Shown here piece by piece: positions 32,324 to 41,080 of a stretch of 64,000 bases of DNA. Position 1 is the first letter of the stretch. Every line of letters begins with the position of its first letter. The notes beneath the pieces were generated by a model, which searched no databases, was not told where the DNA came from, and was given only the letters and a program-made list of their open reading frames with translations. The position numbers and the translations under genes are program-made. This DNA is from CALIZF01 sp046292445 (GTDB taxonomy: Bacteria > Pseudomonadota > Alphaproteobacteria > Rhodobacterales > Rhodobacteraceae): NCBI GenBank assembly GCA_046292445.1, contig JBKBQT010000008.1, positions 73,675 through 137,674 on the forward strand. The letters run 5' to 3'.

Positions 32324-33262
32324 TCATTCCTCCCTCAAGGGCCGCGTCATCAGCGCGCGCACCGCATCCTCGATGCCCATCCGCCCGCCCGTCACCGCCG
32401 CCACCATGGCGGCAACCGGCACCGCGACGTCAAGCCGATCGCCCAGTGCGGCCATCGCCCGCGCCGTCGCCAGCCCCTCGACCGTGCCGCCCTCGGGCGG
32501 CGTGCCGGCGCCGAGCGCGTGCCCGTGGCGAAAGTTGCGCGATTGCGGCGCGGTGCAGGTCAGCACCAGATCCCCGAGCCCCGACAGGCCGGCCAGCGTT
32601 TCGGCCCGCGCGCCGCAGGCGACGGCGAGCCGCACCATCTCGGCATGCCCCCGCGCGATCAGCGCCGCCCTCGCGCTGGACCCGAGGCCGGCGCCGATCA
32701 CGATCCCGGCGGCGATGGCGATCACGTTCTTGAACGCGCCGCCCAGCTCGGCCCCAGTCACGTCCGTCGTGCGGTAGAGGCGCAGCGCCGGAGTGGCGAG
32801 CATGGCCTGCAACGCCTCGCCTGCGGCAGGGTCGGCGCAGGCCAGCGTGAGGGCCGTGGGCAGGCCGGCGGCGATGTCGGCGGCGAAGGACGGGCCGGTG
32901 AGCACCGCGGGCAGGGCCGCGGGGCAGGCGGCCGCGATCAGCGCCGTCGGACCGGCGAGCGTATCGGGGTCCACCCCCTTGGCGCAGGCGATCAGCGGCC
33001 GCGCGTCGAGCGCCGCCGCCCCGGCCGCCAGCGCCTCCGGCAGCGCGGCCATCGGCAGGGCGATCAGAACCGGCCCCGTGCCGGGCGGCACCGCCGCCGC
33101 CACCGCCACCCGGTCCGGCAGCCGCACCCCCGGCAACCGCCCGCTTTCGCGCCGCGCCGCCAGCGCGGGGTCGCGCGCGACCAGCGTCACCGGCCCGCGC
33201 GCCGCCAGCGCGACCGCCAGCGCCGTGCCGAAGGCGCCGCCGCCGAGCACCGTGACGCTCAC
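32324..33262 (-). CDS. gpsA: glycerol-3-phosphate dehydrogenase [NAD(P)+]
   Basis: A 312-residue cytoplasmic enzyme that makes sn-glycerol 3-phosphate from dihydroxyacetone phosphate for phospholipid synthesis. The dinucleotide loop is VTVLGGGAFGTALA at the N-terminus, the catalytic Lys lies in GGAFKNVIAIAAGI, and the substrate region is GLSGLGDLVLTCT with RNFRHG. The GTG start at 33262 overlaps the tsaD stop (GTGA). Length is slightly shorter than the E. coli enzyme but normal for this group. Confidence 0.95.
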   Translation of the reverse strand: MSVTVLGGGAFGTALAVALAARGPVTLVARDPALAARRESGRLPGVRLPDRVAVAAAVPPGTGPVLIALPMAALPEALAAGAAALDARPLIACAKGVDPDTLAGPTALIAAACPAALPAVLTGPSFAADIAAGLPTALTLACADPAAGEALQAMLATPALRLYRTTDVTGAELGGAFKNVIAIAAGIVIGAGLGSSARAALIARGHAEMVRLAVACGARAETLAGLSGLGDLVLTCTAPQSRNFRHGHALGAGTPPEGGTVEGLATARAMAALGDRLDVAVPVAAMVAAVTGGRMGIEDAVRALMTRPLREE

Positions 33263-34341
33263 GCCTTCGCCCCCTTCTGCCCCGACCCGAGGAGCGCGGG
33301 CGCGTCGGTATCGAGCGGCCAGCGCGGCCGCGCGGCAAGGCCCGGCCCGTCGCGGTGGCCGGCGCGGAAGCGCTCGATCCCGGCCCAGGCGATCATCGCC
33401 CCGTTGTCGGTGCAGAGCGCAAGCGGCGGCGCGACGAAGGGCACGCCCGCCCGCGCCGCCTCGGCCGCCAGCCGCGCGCGCAGCGCGGCGTTGGCCGCAA
33501 CGCCCCCCGCGACCGCAAAGGCGGTGATCCCGGGGCTGGCTGCGAGCGCGCGCCCTGCCTTGACCGCGAACACATCCGCCACCGCCGCCTGGAACCCGGC
33601 GCAGAGATCGTCGCGGTCGGCCTCGGTGATCCCGGCCTGTTCGGCCACCAGCGCATCGCGTGCCCGCAGCACGGCCGTCTTGAGGCCCGAGAACGACAGA
33701 TCGCAGCCCGGACGGTCCAGCAGCGGGCGCGGAAAGGCGAAGCGTCCCGCATCGCCCCGCGCCGCAGCCCGTTCCACCGCCGGCCCGCCCGGCTGGGGCA
33801 GGCCGAGCACCTTGGCCACCTTGTCGAACGCCTCGCCCGGCGCGTCGTCGATGGTGCCGCCGAGCCGGCGAAACGCCGCCGACCCTTCGACGCGCAGGAA
33901 CTGGCAATGCCCGCCCGACACCAGCAGCATCAGATAGGGAAAGGGCAGCGCATCGGTCAGCCGCGGGGTGAGCGCGTGGCCGGCAAGGTGATTCACCCCG
34001 ACCAGCGGAAGGCCCGACGCCGCCGCGATCCCCTTGGCGCACATCACCCCCGCCAGCACCCCGCCGATCAGCCCCGGCCCCGCCGTCACCGCCACCCCGT
34101 CGAGATCGCCGAGCCCGAGGCCGGCGGCATCCAGCGCCGCCTCGATCGCGTGATCGACCCGTTCGGCATGGGCGCGGGCGGCGATTTCCGGCACCACGCC
34201 GCCGAAGGCAGCATGCAATGCCTGCTGGTCGAACACGATCGACGACAGGATCGCCGCGCCTCCCGGCCCGCCGCGCACGACGGCGGCGGCCGTCTCGTCG
34301 CAGCTCGTCTCGATCCCGAGGAAGGTCAGCGTGTCGATCAT
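33259..34341 (-). CDS. tsaD: tRNA N6-threonylcarbamoyladenosine transferase TsaD
   Basis: A 360-residue ASKHA-fold protein that transfers the threonylcarbamoyl group to A37 of ANN-decoding tRNAs, with TsaB and TsaE. The N-terminal LGIETSCDETAAAVV, the metal-binding His pair in GVNHLAGH, the SGGHCQ loop and the nucleotide loop VAGGVAANAALR are clear. Both tRNAs in this window (Thr-CGT reads ACG and Lys-TTT reads AAA/AAG) are ANN decoders and so likely clients. First gene of a four-gene operon; divergent from hemD with 43 bp between the starts. Confidence 0.96.
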   Translation of the reverse strand: MIDTLTFLGIETSCDETAAAVVRGGPGGAAILSSIVFDQQALHAAFGGVVPEIAARAHAERVDHAIEAALDAAGLGLGDLDGVAVTAGPGLIGGVLAGVMCAKGIAAASGLPLVGVNHLAGHALTPRLTDALPFPYLMLLVSGGHCQFLRVEGSAAFRRLGGTIDDAPGEAFDKVAKVLGLPQPGGPAVERAAARGDAGRFAFPRPLLDRPGCDLSFSGLKTAVLRARDALVAEQAGITEADRDDLCAGFQAAVADVFAVKAGRALAASPGITAFAVAGGVAANAALRARLAAEAARAGVPFVAPPLALCTDNGAMIAWAGIERFRAGHRDGPGLAARPRWPLDTDAPALLGSGQKGAKA

Positions 34342-34384
34342 CGCCCGTTGCGCCTCCAGCCCCGCTGCGCCTACACCCGTGGTC

Positions 34385-35137
34385 ATGGCCGCACAAGTTC
34401 GCCCCGCCGCAACGCGCCCCGTCCTGCTGCTCACGCGGCCCGACCCGGGATCGAGCGCCTTTGCGGCAATGGCGGCAGCGCGGTTCGGCGATCGGGTGCA
34501 GGTTCTCGTCGCGCCGCTGATGGAGATCGCGTTTCTCGACGCGCCGCTGCCGGCCGCGCTGGCGGCGGCGGCGGGGCTTGTGTTCACCTCGGCCGCCGGC
34601 GTGGCCGGTCTGGCGCGGCTTGCGCCCGGCCTCGCGCGTCCGGCCTGGTGCGTGGGCGAGCGCACGGCCCGCGCGGCGGCCGAGGCCGGGCATGCGGCGC
34701 AGGCCCTCGGCGGCGATGCCGAGGCGCTGGTCGCGGCGCTGGCCGCGGCCCCGCCGCCGGCACCGCTGGTTCATGTGCGCGGAACCGAATCGCGCGGGGC
34801 CGTGGCGGCCCGGCTGAGTGCCGCCGGTATCCCGACGACGGAATTCGTTGTCTATGACCAGCGTCCGCTGCCGCTCGGCGACGCTGCCCGGGCGGCGCTG
34901 GCGGGGCCGGCGCCGGTGATCGCGCCGCTGTTCTCGCCGCGCAGTGCGCGGCTCTTCGCCGCGGCGGCGGCGGGGGCGGCGGTGCAGGCGCCGCTGTTTC
35001 TGGCGCCGATCAGCGATGCGGCACAGGCGGCGGCAGGCGGTTTGCACCCCCATGCCGTCGCCATCGCCCCGACGCCGGATGCCGCCGGCATGCTCGTCGC
35101 GATCGAAGCCTTGCTCGCCGCAGCGCCGCGCGCTTGA
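34385..35137 (+). CDS. hemD: uroporphyrinogen-III synthase
   Basis: A 250-residue protein with the loose HemD pattern: VLLLTRPDPGS near the N-terminus, VFTSAAGVAGLARL, WCVGERTARAAAEAG, then HVRGTESRGAVAARL, YDQRPLP and FSPRSARLF. It closes hydroxymethylbilane to uroporphyrinogen III in heme synthesis. HemD sequences diverge strongly, so position adds weight: it is divergent from tsaD and followed by Mic60 and HemY-like genes, a recognised alphaproteobacterial cluster. Start chosen at 34385; an in-frame codon at 34331 would overlap the start of tsaD. Confidence 0.88.
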   Translation: MAAQVRPAATRPVLLLTRPDPGSSAFAAMAAARFGDRVQVLVAPLMEIAFLDAPLPAALAAAAGLVFTSAAGVAGLARLAPGLARPAWCVGERTARAAAEAGHAAQALGGDAEALVAALAAAPPPAPLVHVRGTESRGAVAARLSAAGIPTTEFVVYDQRPLPLGDAARAALAGPAPVIAPLFSPRSARLFAAAAAGAAVQAPLFLAPISDAAQAAAGGLHPHAVAIAPTPDAAGMLVAIEALLAAAPRA

Positions 35138-35204
35138 GCGGGCGGCCGGTCGCGGCTAGTCTGCCCCCGCGGGCCGTGTGGCCGGCGGCATGCAGGAGGG
35201 CGTC

Positions 35205-36641
35205 TTGACCGGCCCCGACAGGAAAGACCCGGCGAAACCCGCCGACGACGAGACGGTTCCCGCGCACCCGACCGACCCGCGGGAGATGCACGACGCCGCC
35301 GCGCGCGCCCCGGAGGATGCGCCGGCCGCACCGGCCGAGCCGCCGCCGCCGCCCGGCGACATCGCCGAAGCGCAGGACCCGGCCGATGCGACTGCGCCCG
35401 AGGCCGACCGACCCCGTGCGGCGGCCGATGCCATCGAGGATGCCGAGATCGTGGCCGAGACCGTGCCGGACGCGCGAGCCGATGCCGATGCGTCCGATCC
35501 CGCAGTGACGCTCGAGACCACTGATCCGGTGACCCCGGCTGCCGCGGCGGCCCGCGAGGAACCGGCCCGCCCTGCCGCAGAAGCGCCGCGGCGGTCCGAT
35601 CCGCCGGCGCGGCGCGGCGGCGCCGGTTTTGTCGCGCTCCTGCTCGGCGGGGCGATCGCAGCGGCGGGCGGCTTTGCGCTCGCCCGCTATGTCCCGAACG
35701 GATGGCCGATCACCGCTGCCCCCGATCCGGCACTTGCGGCGCGCATCGCGGCGCAGGATGCCGCGCTCTCGGCGTTGGCGGCCCGAATCGACGCCTTGCC
35801 GCCCCCCGCCGATCCTGCGCTGCCGGACGCGGTGGCGGCGCTCTCGGGGCGCATCGCCGCGCTTGCCGACGAGCATGCGGCCCTGGCCGCGAGGCTGACG
35901 GCAGCCGAATCGGCGCTCGCCGATCTCGCTTCCCGGCCCGCTGCTGTTGCGTCCGGCGAGGGCGGCGCCGATCCGGCGGCGCTGGCCGCGCTTGCCGCCG
36001 AGGTCGAGGCGCTGCGGGCGCAGGTCGCCGCCGGCCCGGATCCGCGGCTGGCCGAGCAGATCGCCGCCCTGACCGAGGCTGCGGCGGCCGAGCGTGCGGC
36101 GGCCGAGGCGCGGGCCGAGGCGCTGCGCCTTGAGATGGAGGCGGCATCGGCCGCCACGCGCGCGCGCGCCGCCCTTCTGCGGGTGCAGGCGGCGGTGGAC
36201 GGCGGCGGCCCGCTCGACGCCGCGCTCGGCGACCTCGAGGCGGCGGGCATCGCGGTGCCGCCGGCGCTGCGGGCGCAGGCGGCCGGTGTGCCGACGCTGG
36301 CCATCCTGCAAGCCAGTTTCCCTGACGCGGCACGGGCCGCGCTGGCCGCATCGGTGCGCGTGCCGCCCGATGCCGACGTCACCGGCCGGATCGGCGCGTT
36401 CCTGCGCGCACAGACCGGCGCCCGGTCGCTCGAGCCGCGCGAGGGCGACGATCCTGATGCGGTCCTCTCGCGGGCCGAGGCGGCGCTGCGGGCGGGCGAT
36501 CTTGCAGCAACGCTCGCCGCACTCGACGCCCTGCCGCCCGAGGGGCTGGGGGCGATGGCGGGCTGGCGGGTGCAGGCCGAGGCGCGGGCGGCGGCGATCG
36601 CCGCCGTGGCGGGCCTTGCGGCAAGCCTTGGTGCGGATTGA
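35205..36641 (+). CDS. Mic60/mitofilin-family inner membrane protein
   Basis: A 478-residue predicted inner membrane protein. A long acidic, Pro/Ala-rich cytoplasmic N-terminus (~140 residues) precedes one membrane helix (FVALLLGGAIAAAGGFALA). A long Ala/Glu-rich coiled coil follows (about residues 175-330), then a C-terminal mitofilin-like domain. Alphaproteobacterial Mic60 shapes intracytoplasmic membranes and is the ancestor of the mitochondrial cristae organiser; its genes sit beside hemD/hemY, as here. The start is taken as TTG at 35205 because AGGAGG lies at ideal distance; an ATG at 35190 and a GTG at 35178 are in frame but lack such a site. The coiled coil is low-complexity, so domain edges are rough. 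Confidence 0.82.
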   Translation: MTGPDRKDPAKPADDETVPAHPTDPREMHDAAARAPEDAPAAPAEPPPPPGDIAEAQDPADATAPEADRPRAAADAIEDAEIVAETVPDARADADASDPAVTLETTDPVTPAAAAAREEPARPAAEAPRRSDPPARRGGAGFVALLLGGAIAAAGGFALARYVPNGWPITAAPDPALAARIAAQDAALSALAARIDALPPPADPALPDAVAALSGRIAALADEHAALAARLTAAESALADLASRPAAVASGEGGADPAALAALAAEVEALRAQVAAGPDPRLAEQIAALTEAAAAERAAAEARAEALRLEMEAASAATRARAALLRVQAAVDGGGPLDAALGDLEAAGIAVPPALRAQAAGVPTLAILQASFPDAARAALAASVRVPPDADVTGRIGAFLRAQTGARSLEPREGDDPDAVLSRAEAALRAGDLAATLAALDALPPEGLGAMAGWRVQAEARAAAIAAVAGLAASLGAD

Positions 36642-36654
36642 AGGGAAACAGCTC

Positions 36655-38076
36655 ATGCTCTGGTCATTGACGAAAGTGCTCGTGTTCATCGCGATCGTCG
36701 CGGGGGCGACCTATGGCGCGGGCATGCTGGTCGATACCGGCGGCGGCATCCGGGTGGCGTTCGGCGGGTGGGAATTCACGCTCGGCCCGCTTCAGGCAGT
36801 GATCGCGGCCCTGCTGCTGGTGGCCGCGATCTGGATCGTGATGCTGCTGGTCGGCCTTCTGGTGGCGGTTCTGAAATTCCTGACCGGCGACGAGACCGCG
36901 ATCACCCGGTATTTCGACCGCAACCGCGAGCGGCGCGGCTATGCCGCGCTGAGCGATGCGCTCATCGCGCTGGCCTCGGGCGAGGGGCGGGTGGCGATGG
37001 CGCGGGCCAGCAAGGCCGAGCGGCTCTTGCACAAGCCCGAACTGACCACGCTCATCACCGCGCAGGCGGCGCAGTCGATCGGCGAGATCGACAAGGCCAA
37101 GGAAGCCTACAAGAAGCTGCTGGAAAACGACAAGTCGCGCTTCGTCGGGGTGCGCGGCCTGATGCGCCTCAAGCTTGAGGAGGGCGATACCGAAACCGCG
37201 CTCAAACTGGCGCAGAAGGCGTTCGAGCTGAACCCCAAGCACGCCGAGACGCAGGATGTGCTGCTCAAGCTTCAGGCCGGCGCGCATGACTGGAAGGGCG
37301 CGCGCGCCACGCTGGGCGCGAAACTCAAGACCGGCGCGCTGCCGCGCGACGTGTTCCGCCGCCGCGACGCTGTGCTTGCGCTGCAGGAGGCCAAGGGGGT
37401 CTTCGACGACAGCGCCACGATCGAACAGCGCGAGGCGGCGATCATGGCCAACAAGCTGTCGCCCGACCTGATCCCCGCTGCCGCGATGGCCGCCCGCAGC
37501 CTTGCCGCCAAAGGCGACATCCGCGGCGCAACCCGCGTCATCAAGAAGGCCTGGGAGGCGCGGCCCCACCCCGATCTCGCCGCCGCCTTCGCCGCCATCG
37601 TGCCCGACGAGACGCCGGCCGCGCGGGTCAAGCGGTTCAAGGCGCTGACCGCGATCCGGCCCGACGACGACGAGACGCGCATGCTCGAGGCCGAGCTGCT
37701 GCTGGCGGCCGAGGATTTTCCGGGCGCACGCCGCGCGCTCGGCGATGTTGCGACGCGGCATCCCACGACGCGCAGCCTGACCATCATGGCCGCGATCGAA
37801 CGCGGCGCCGGGGCGGACGAGGCGGTGGTGCGCGGCTGGCTCGCCCGGGCGGTGTCGGCGCCCCGCGGGCCGCAATGGACCTGCGAGGCCTGCAATACCG
37901 TCCATGCGCAATGGGCGCCGGTCTGCGACAATTGCGGCGGGTTCGACACGCTCGCCTGGATCGAGCGGGCCGAGACCGGGGCCGTCCCGCCGACAGGAAC
38001 CGAGATGCTGCCGCTGATCGTCGGCCCCGCCAAGCCAGCACCGGCCGATGACGCGACCGCCAAGCCGGCCGCGTGA
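36655..38076 (+). CDS. hemY: HemY-like TPR membrane protein with C-terminal zinc ribbon
   Basis: A 473-residue protein of the HemY family found after hemD. Two N-terminal membrane helices (residues ~5-25 and ~45-75) are followed by a soluble TPR-like helical array (for example SIGEIDKAKEAYKKLLEND and DTETALKLAQKAFELNPKH). The end carries a Cys4 zinc-ribbon motif, WTCEACNTVHAQWAPVCDNC, like that of LapB/YciM. Despite the name it is not protoporphyrinogen oxidase. It is probably a scaffold for heme or envelope proteins, and is the product called Orf52 beside Mic60 in related genomes. It lies 13 bp after the Mic60-like gene, with AAGGGAA before the ATG. Confidence 0.88.
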   Translation: MLWSLTKVLVFIAIVAGATYGAGMLVDTGGGIRVAFGGWEFTLGPLQAVIAALLLVAAIWIVMLLVGLLVAVLKFLTGDETAITRYFDRNRERRGYAALSDALIALASGEGRVAMARASKAERLLHKPELTTLITAQAAQSIGEIDKAKEAYKKLLENDKSRFVGVRGLMRLKLEEGDTETALKLAQKAFELNPKHAETQDVLLKLQAGAHDWKGARATLGAKLKTGALPRDVFRRRDAVLALQEAKGVFDDSATIEQREAAIMANKLSPDLIPAAAMAARSLAAKGDIRGATRVIKKAWEARPHPDLAAAFAAIVPDETPAARVKRFKALTAIRPDDDETRMLEAELLLAAEDFPGARRALGDVATRHPTTRSLTIMAAIERGAGADEAVVRGWLARAVSAPRGPQWTCEACNTVHAQWAPVCDNCGGFDTLAWIERAETGAVPPTGTEMLPLIVGPAKPAPADDATAKPAA

Positions 38077-38120
38077 AGCCGGTTGACCGCACCGCCGCGC
38101 CGTCGTAACGGGATCGCGGC

Positions 38121-38196
38121 GCCGCTGTAGCTCAGCTGGTAGAGCACGTCATTCGTAATGATGGGGTCGGGGGTTCGAGTCCCTTCAGCGGCACCA
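38121..38196 (+). tRNA. tRNA-Thr (anticodon CGT)
   Basis: A complete 76-nt cloverleaf: acceptor GCCGCTG pairs with CAGCGGC, D-stem GCTC/GAGC, anticodon stem CGTCA/TGATG with loop TTCGTAA (anticodon CGT at 34-36, reading ACG), T-arm with TTCGAGT. CCA is encoded. It begins 45 bp after the HemY-like gene. Confidence 0.97.
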
Positions 38197-38515
38197 CCTC
38201 TGGCAGACCGCCCTGCCACGATCCGGCGCCCGTCAGACGTGAGGATGCGGCACCTTCGGTGCGTGCCTTGCATCTTGGGTGCGCCGATCGACCATCGCGC
38301 AGGACCGCCCTTGCGATGCCGGGGCGATACTTCGGCCGGGGGGGTGAGCGAGGTCGGGCAAGAACAAGACCCTGTCGACGGATCTGCCGGGCGGCGCGTA
38401 TCGGCCGGTCGGGGCCGCCGCATGTGATCGGACCCCGCGAGCCGCCGCAGCCGCGGCTGACGATCCTGCAGTTGCGGTGCCGGACGTGCAGGCCCAAGGC
38501 ACGCGGGATGCCGCA

Positions 38516-38775
38516 GTCTCGATGGTGCAGGGCGCATGCATCGTCCCTCCCGGCGCGGGGTTTGCGCCCGGGGGCGACGCTCGGCGGGGTCGCTGCGGAA
38601 CGCTGCACGGCGCTCTTCGGTGTGCCGGCGATGGCCTCGACCATGCTGGCGGCCCGGGCCGGCCGTCGGTGCGATGTGACCTGCCTGCGCGAGATCACCA
38701 TCTGCTACGGCATGACCGAGACATCGCCCGTGTCCCTCCGGAGCCTCACCGACGATCCGGTCGAACGCCGCGCCT
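38516..38775 (+). pseudogene. decayed AMP-forming acyl-CoA synthetase fragment
   Basis: Two pieces of an acyl-CoA synthetase can be read in different frames. The first frame (about 38531-38573) gives GACIVPPGAGFAPG, like the conserved Gly-Ala-x-x-Val-x-Pro-x-x-x-Phe stretch. After a frameshift the next (38571-38771) gives AAERCTALFGVPAM and, after an apparent loss of about 30 residues, LREITICYGMTETSPVS and LTDDPVERR. These are hallmark segments of the medium/long-chain fatty acyl-CoA ligase family. The rest of the ~550-residue enzyme is missing or unrecognisable. The flanking 38197-38515 holds no gene I can support. This is a relic, probably of an old duplication or lost gene. Confidence 0.8.
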
Positions 38776-38878
38776 TTCGGGCGCTGCGGTGCCGCAAGCC
38801 GGCGCCGGCATGCCGCAACCTGCCTCGACGGCGCGGCGCGGCCCGGTTATCGCGGCAGGGCAGGCAGGAGGCACGGGC

Positions 38879-39739
38879 ATGGCAATGACGCGCGAATGGG
38901 TTCTCACGATCAGCTGCGCCGACCGGCCGGGCATTGTCGCCGCCGTCACCGGGCGGCTGGCGGAAATCGGGGCCAATATCTCGGAAAGCGCGCAATACTG
39001 GGACCGGGGGCCGAACCGGTTCTATCTGCGCACCGCCTTCCTGCTCGATGCCGGCACCGAGGCGGCCGAAATCGAGGCCGCCTTTGCCCCGGTCGTCAAG
39101 CGTTTCGCCATGGCGCACCGGATCGCCGATCTCGGGCGGCGGCCGCGCATCGTCATCATGGTGTCGAAATTCGACCACGCGCTGCTGCATCTGCTCTACC
39201 AGATCCGGGTCGGCTGGCTGAACGCCGAGGTGGCCGCGATCGTGTCGAACCACGCGGACAGCCGCGCCACGGCCGAGGCGGCCGGCATCCCCTACCACCT
39301 GCTGCCCGTCACGCCCGACACCAAGGCTGCGCAGGAGGCGCGGCTCGAGGCGCTCATCGCCGAGACGGGGGCGGAGCTGGTGGTGCTGGCGCGTTACATG
39401 CAGGTGCTGTCGGACACGCTGGCACAGCGGCTGTCGGGCCGGGTCATCAACATCCACCATTCGTTCTTGCCCTCGTTCAAGGGCGCAAGGCCCTATCACC
39501 AGGCCTATGATCGGGGGGTCAAGCTGATCGGGGCGACGGCGCATTACGTGACCGGCGATCTCGACGAGGGTCCGATCATCGAGCAGGAGACCGAACGGGT
39601 GAGCCATGCCCTGACGGCCGAGGATTTCGTGGCGACGGGCCGCGACATCGAGGCGCGGGTGCTGGCGCGCGCGGTCAAGCTGCATCTCGAGGCACGGGTG
39701 TTCCTGAGCGGCGCGCGGACGGTGGTGTTCAGCCGCTGA
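38879..39739 (+). CDS. purU: formyltetrahydrofolate deformylase
   Basis: A 286-residue enzyme that hydrolyses 10-formyltetrahydrofolate to formate and tetrahydrofolate, balancing one-carbon pools. An N-terminal ACT-type domain (residues ~5-85, with ISCADRPGIVAAVTGRLAE) precedes a formyltransferase domain with KFDHALLHLL, the catalytic INIHHSFLPSF, and the Asp motif YVTGDLDEGPII. The start at 38879 has CAGGAGG upstream. It stands between the acyl-CoA synthetase relic and copy 3 of the GAGTATTT element. Confidence 0.95.
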   Translation: MAMTREWVLTISCADRPGIVAAVTGRLAEIGANISESAQYWDRGPNRFYLRTAFLLDAGTEAAEIEAAFAPVVKRFAMAHRIADLGRRPRIVIMVSKFDHALLHLLYQIRVGWLNAEVAAIVSNHADSRATAEAAGIPYHLLPVTPDTKAAQEARLEALIAETGAELVVLARYMQVLSDTLAQRLSGRVINIHHSFLPSFKGARPYHQAYDRGVKLIGATAHYVTGDLDEGPIIEQETERVSHALTAEDFVATGRDIEARVLARAVKLHLEARVFLSGARTVVFSR

Positions 39740-39740
39740 A

Positions 39741-39807
39741 GGGGGGCCAGCCCCCCGTCGCCGCGGGCCGCGGCGACGCCCCCCGGAGTATTTTCGGAAC
39801 AGTGAAG
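39741..39807 (+). repeat. intergenic hairpins plus GAGTATTT element, copy 3
   Basis: Two hairpins, GGGGGG-CCAG-CCCCCC (39741-39756) and a 10-bp perfect palindrome GTCGCCGCGG-G-CCGCGGCGAC (39757-39777), are followed by CCCCCCGGAGTATTT, TCG, GAAC and AGTGAAG. It lies between the convergent purU and mtaB genes and may terminate both. Confidence 0.75.
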
Positions 39808-39823
39808 CGGGGCGGGGGCGGGG

Positions 39824-41080
39824 TCAGCCGGCGATGAGCATCCTTCCGTCGTGACCGGTGATCCGCGCGGGCAGGACGGCGCCGACCGGGGCATCGGCCG
39901 CGAGGCGCGTTTCGGTGAAATCCGGCGTGCGGCCGCGGCGCGGGCCTTCGGCGAGCACGGGCAGGATGCGGCCGACCTGGGCGTCGAGATGGCGGGCGAG
40001 GGCGGCCGCGCCGGCGCTGCGCAAGGCGGCGGCGCGGTCCCTGACAAGCGCCACGGGGAGTTGCGGCATGCGTGCGGCCGGAGTGCCGGGGCGGGGGCTG
40101 AAGGGGAAGACGTGGAGGAAGGCAAGGCCGCAGGCGTCGATCAGGCTTTCGTTTGCCGCGTGGTGGGCGGCGGTCTCGGTCGGAAAGCCGGCGATGATGT
40201 CGGCGCCGAAGACGATGTCGGGGCGCAGGCGGCGGGCAGTCTGGCAGAACCGGATCGCATCGGCGCGGCTATGGCGCCGCTTCATCCGCTTGAGGATGAG
40301 GTCGGCGCCGTGCTGGAGCGAGAGGTGGAGGTGGGGCATCAGCCTGTCCTCCTCCGCGAGGGCCGCCATGAGGGCGGGATCGGCCTCGACCTGGTCGATG
40401 GAGCTGATCCTGAGGCGCCGGAGCGCAGGCACCAGCCGCAGGATGCGGCGGACGAGATCGCCGAGGCGCGGCTGGCCCGGCAGGTCGGCGCCCCAGGACG
40501 TCAGATCCACCCCGGTGAGCACGACCTCGGCATGGCCTTCGTCCACGAGCCGGGCGATCTGGTCCACCACCACGCCGGCGGGGACGGAGCGCGAATTGCC
40601 GCGGCCGAAAGGGATGATGCAGAAGGTGCAGCGGTGGTCGCAGCCGTTCTGGACCTGCACCCAGGCGCGGGCGCGGCTGCCGAAACCGTCGATCAGGTGA
40701 TGGGCGGTTTCGCGCACCGCCATGATGTCGTTGACCTGCACCCGTTCGGTCCGGCCGATCAGGTCGGGGGCGAGGGCGGCCCAGGTGGCGGGGGCCATCT
40801 TTTCGGCGTTGCCGATCACCCGGTCCACCTCGGGCATGGCGGCGAAGGTTTCAGGTTCGATCTGCGCCGCGCAGCCGGTGACGATGAGCGTCGCATCCGG
40901 GTGTTCCCGCCGCAGCCGCCGGATGTCCTGGCGCGCCTTGCGCACCGCCTCGGCCGTGACGGCGCAGGTGTTCACCACGACGGCCGGGCCGATCCCGGCC
41001 CCGGCGGCGAGGGCGCGCATCGCCTCGGTTTCGTAGGCGTTCAGGCGGCAGCCGAGGGTGTGAAAGACCGGCGCGGTCAT
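39824..41080 (-). CDS. mtaB: tRNA t6A37 methylthiotransferase MtaB
   Basis: A 418-residue radical-SAM enzyme that adds a methylthio group to t6A37 of tRNA. The N-terminal UPF0004 domain (HTLGCRLNAYETEAM, then NTCAVTAEAVRKARQ and VTGCAAQ) carries three Cys for an auxiliary [4Fe-4S] cluster; the radical-SAM motif is CDHRCTFCIIPFGRG (C-x3-C-x2-C). HLHLSLQHGAD is also typical, and a TRAM-like end follows. Its substrate base is the product of TsaD, encoded 7 kb away. The start overlaps the dapF stop (ATGA). Confidence 0.94.
   Translation of the reverse strand: MTAPVFHTLGCRLNAYETEAMRALAAGAGIGPAVVVNTCAVTAEAVRKARQDIRRLRREHPDATLIVTGCAAQIEPETFAAMPEVDRVIGNAEKMAPATWAALAPDLIGRTERVQVNDIMAVRETAHHLIDGFGSRARAWVQVQNGCDHRCTFCIIPFGRGNSRSVPAGVVVDQIARLVDEGHAEVVLTGVDLTSWGADLPGQPRLGDLVRRILRLVPALRRLRISSIDQVEADPALMAALAEEDRLMPHLHLSLQHGADLILKRMKRRHSRADAIRFCQTARRLRPDIVFGADIIAGFPTETAAHHAANESLIDACGLAFLHVFPFSPRPGTPAARMPQLPVALVRDRAAALRSAGAAALARHLDAQVGRILPVLAEGPRRGRTPDFTETRLAADAPVGAVLPARITGHDGRMLIAG

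Noticed and set aside
38121..38196. tRNA-Thr as an attachment site for an integrated element
   Set aside because: No integrase, direct repeat of the tRNA end or foreign gene block follows; only the decayed synthetase and core genes are present.
38197..38515. A complete gene between tRNA-Thr and the acyl-CoA synthetase relic
   Set aside because: Open frames here are short, start poorly and show no family pattern; only the relic segments after 38516 are convincing.
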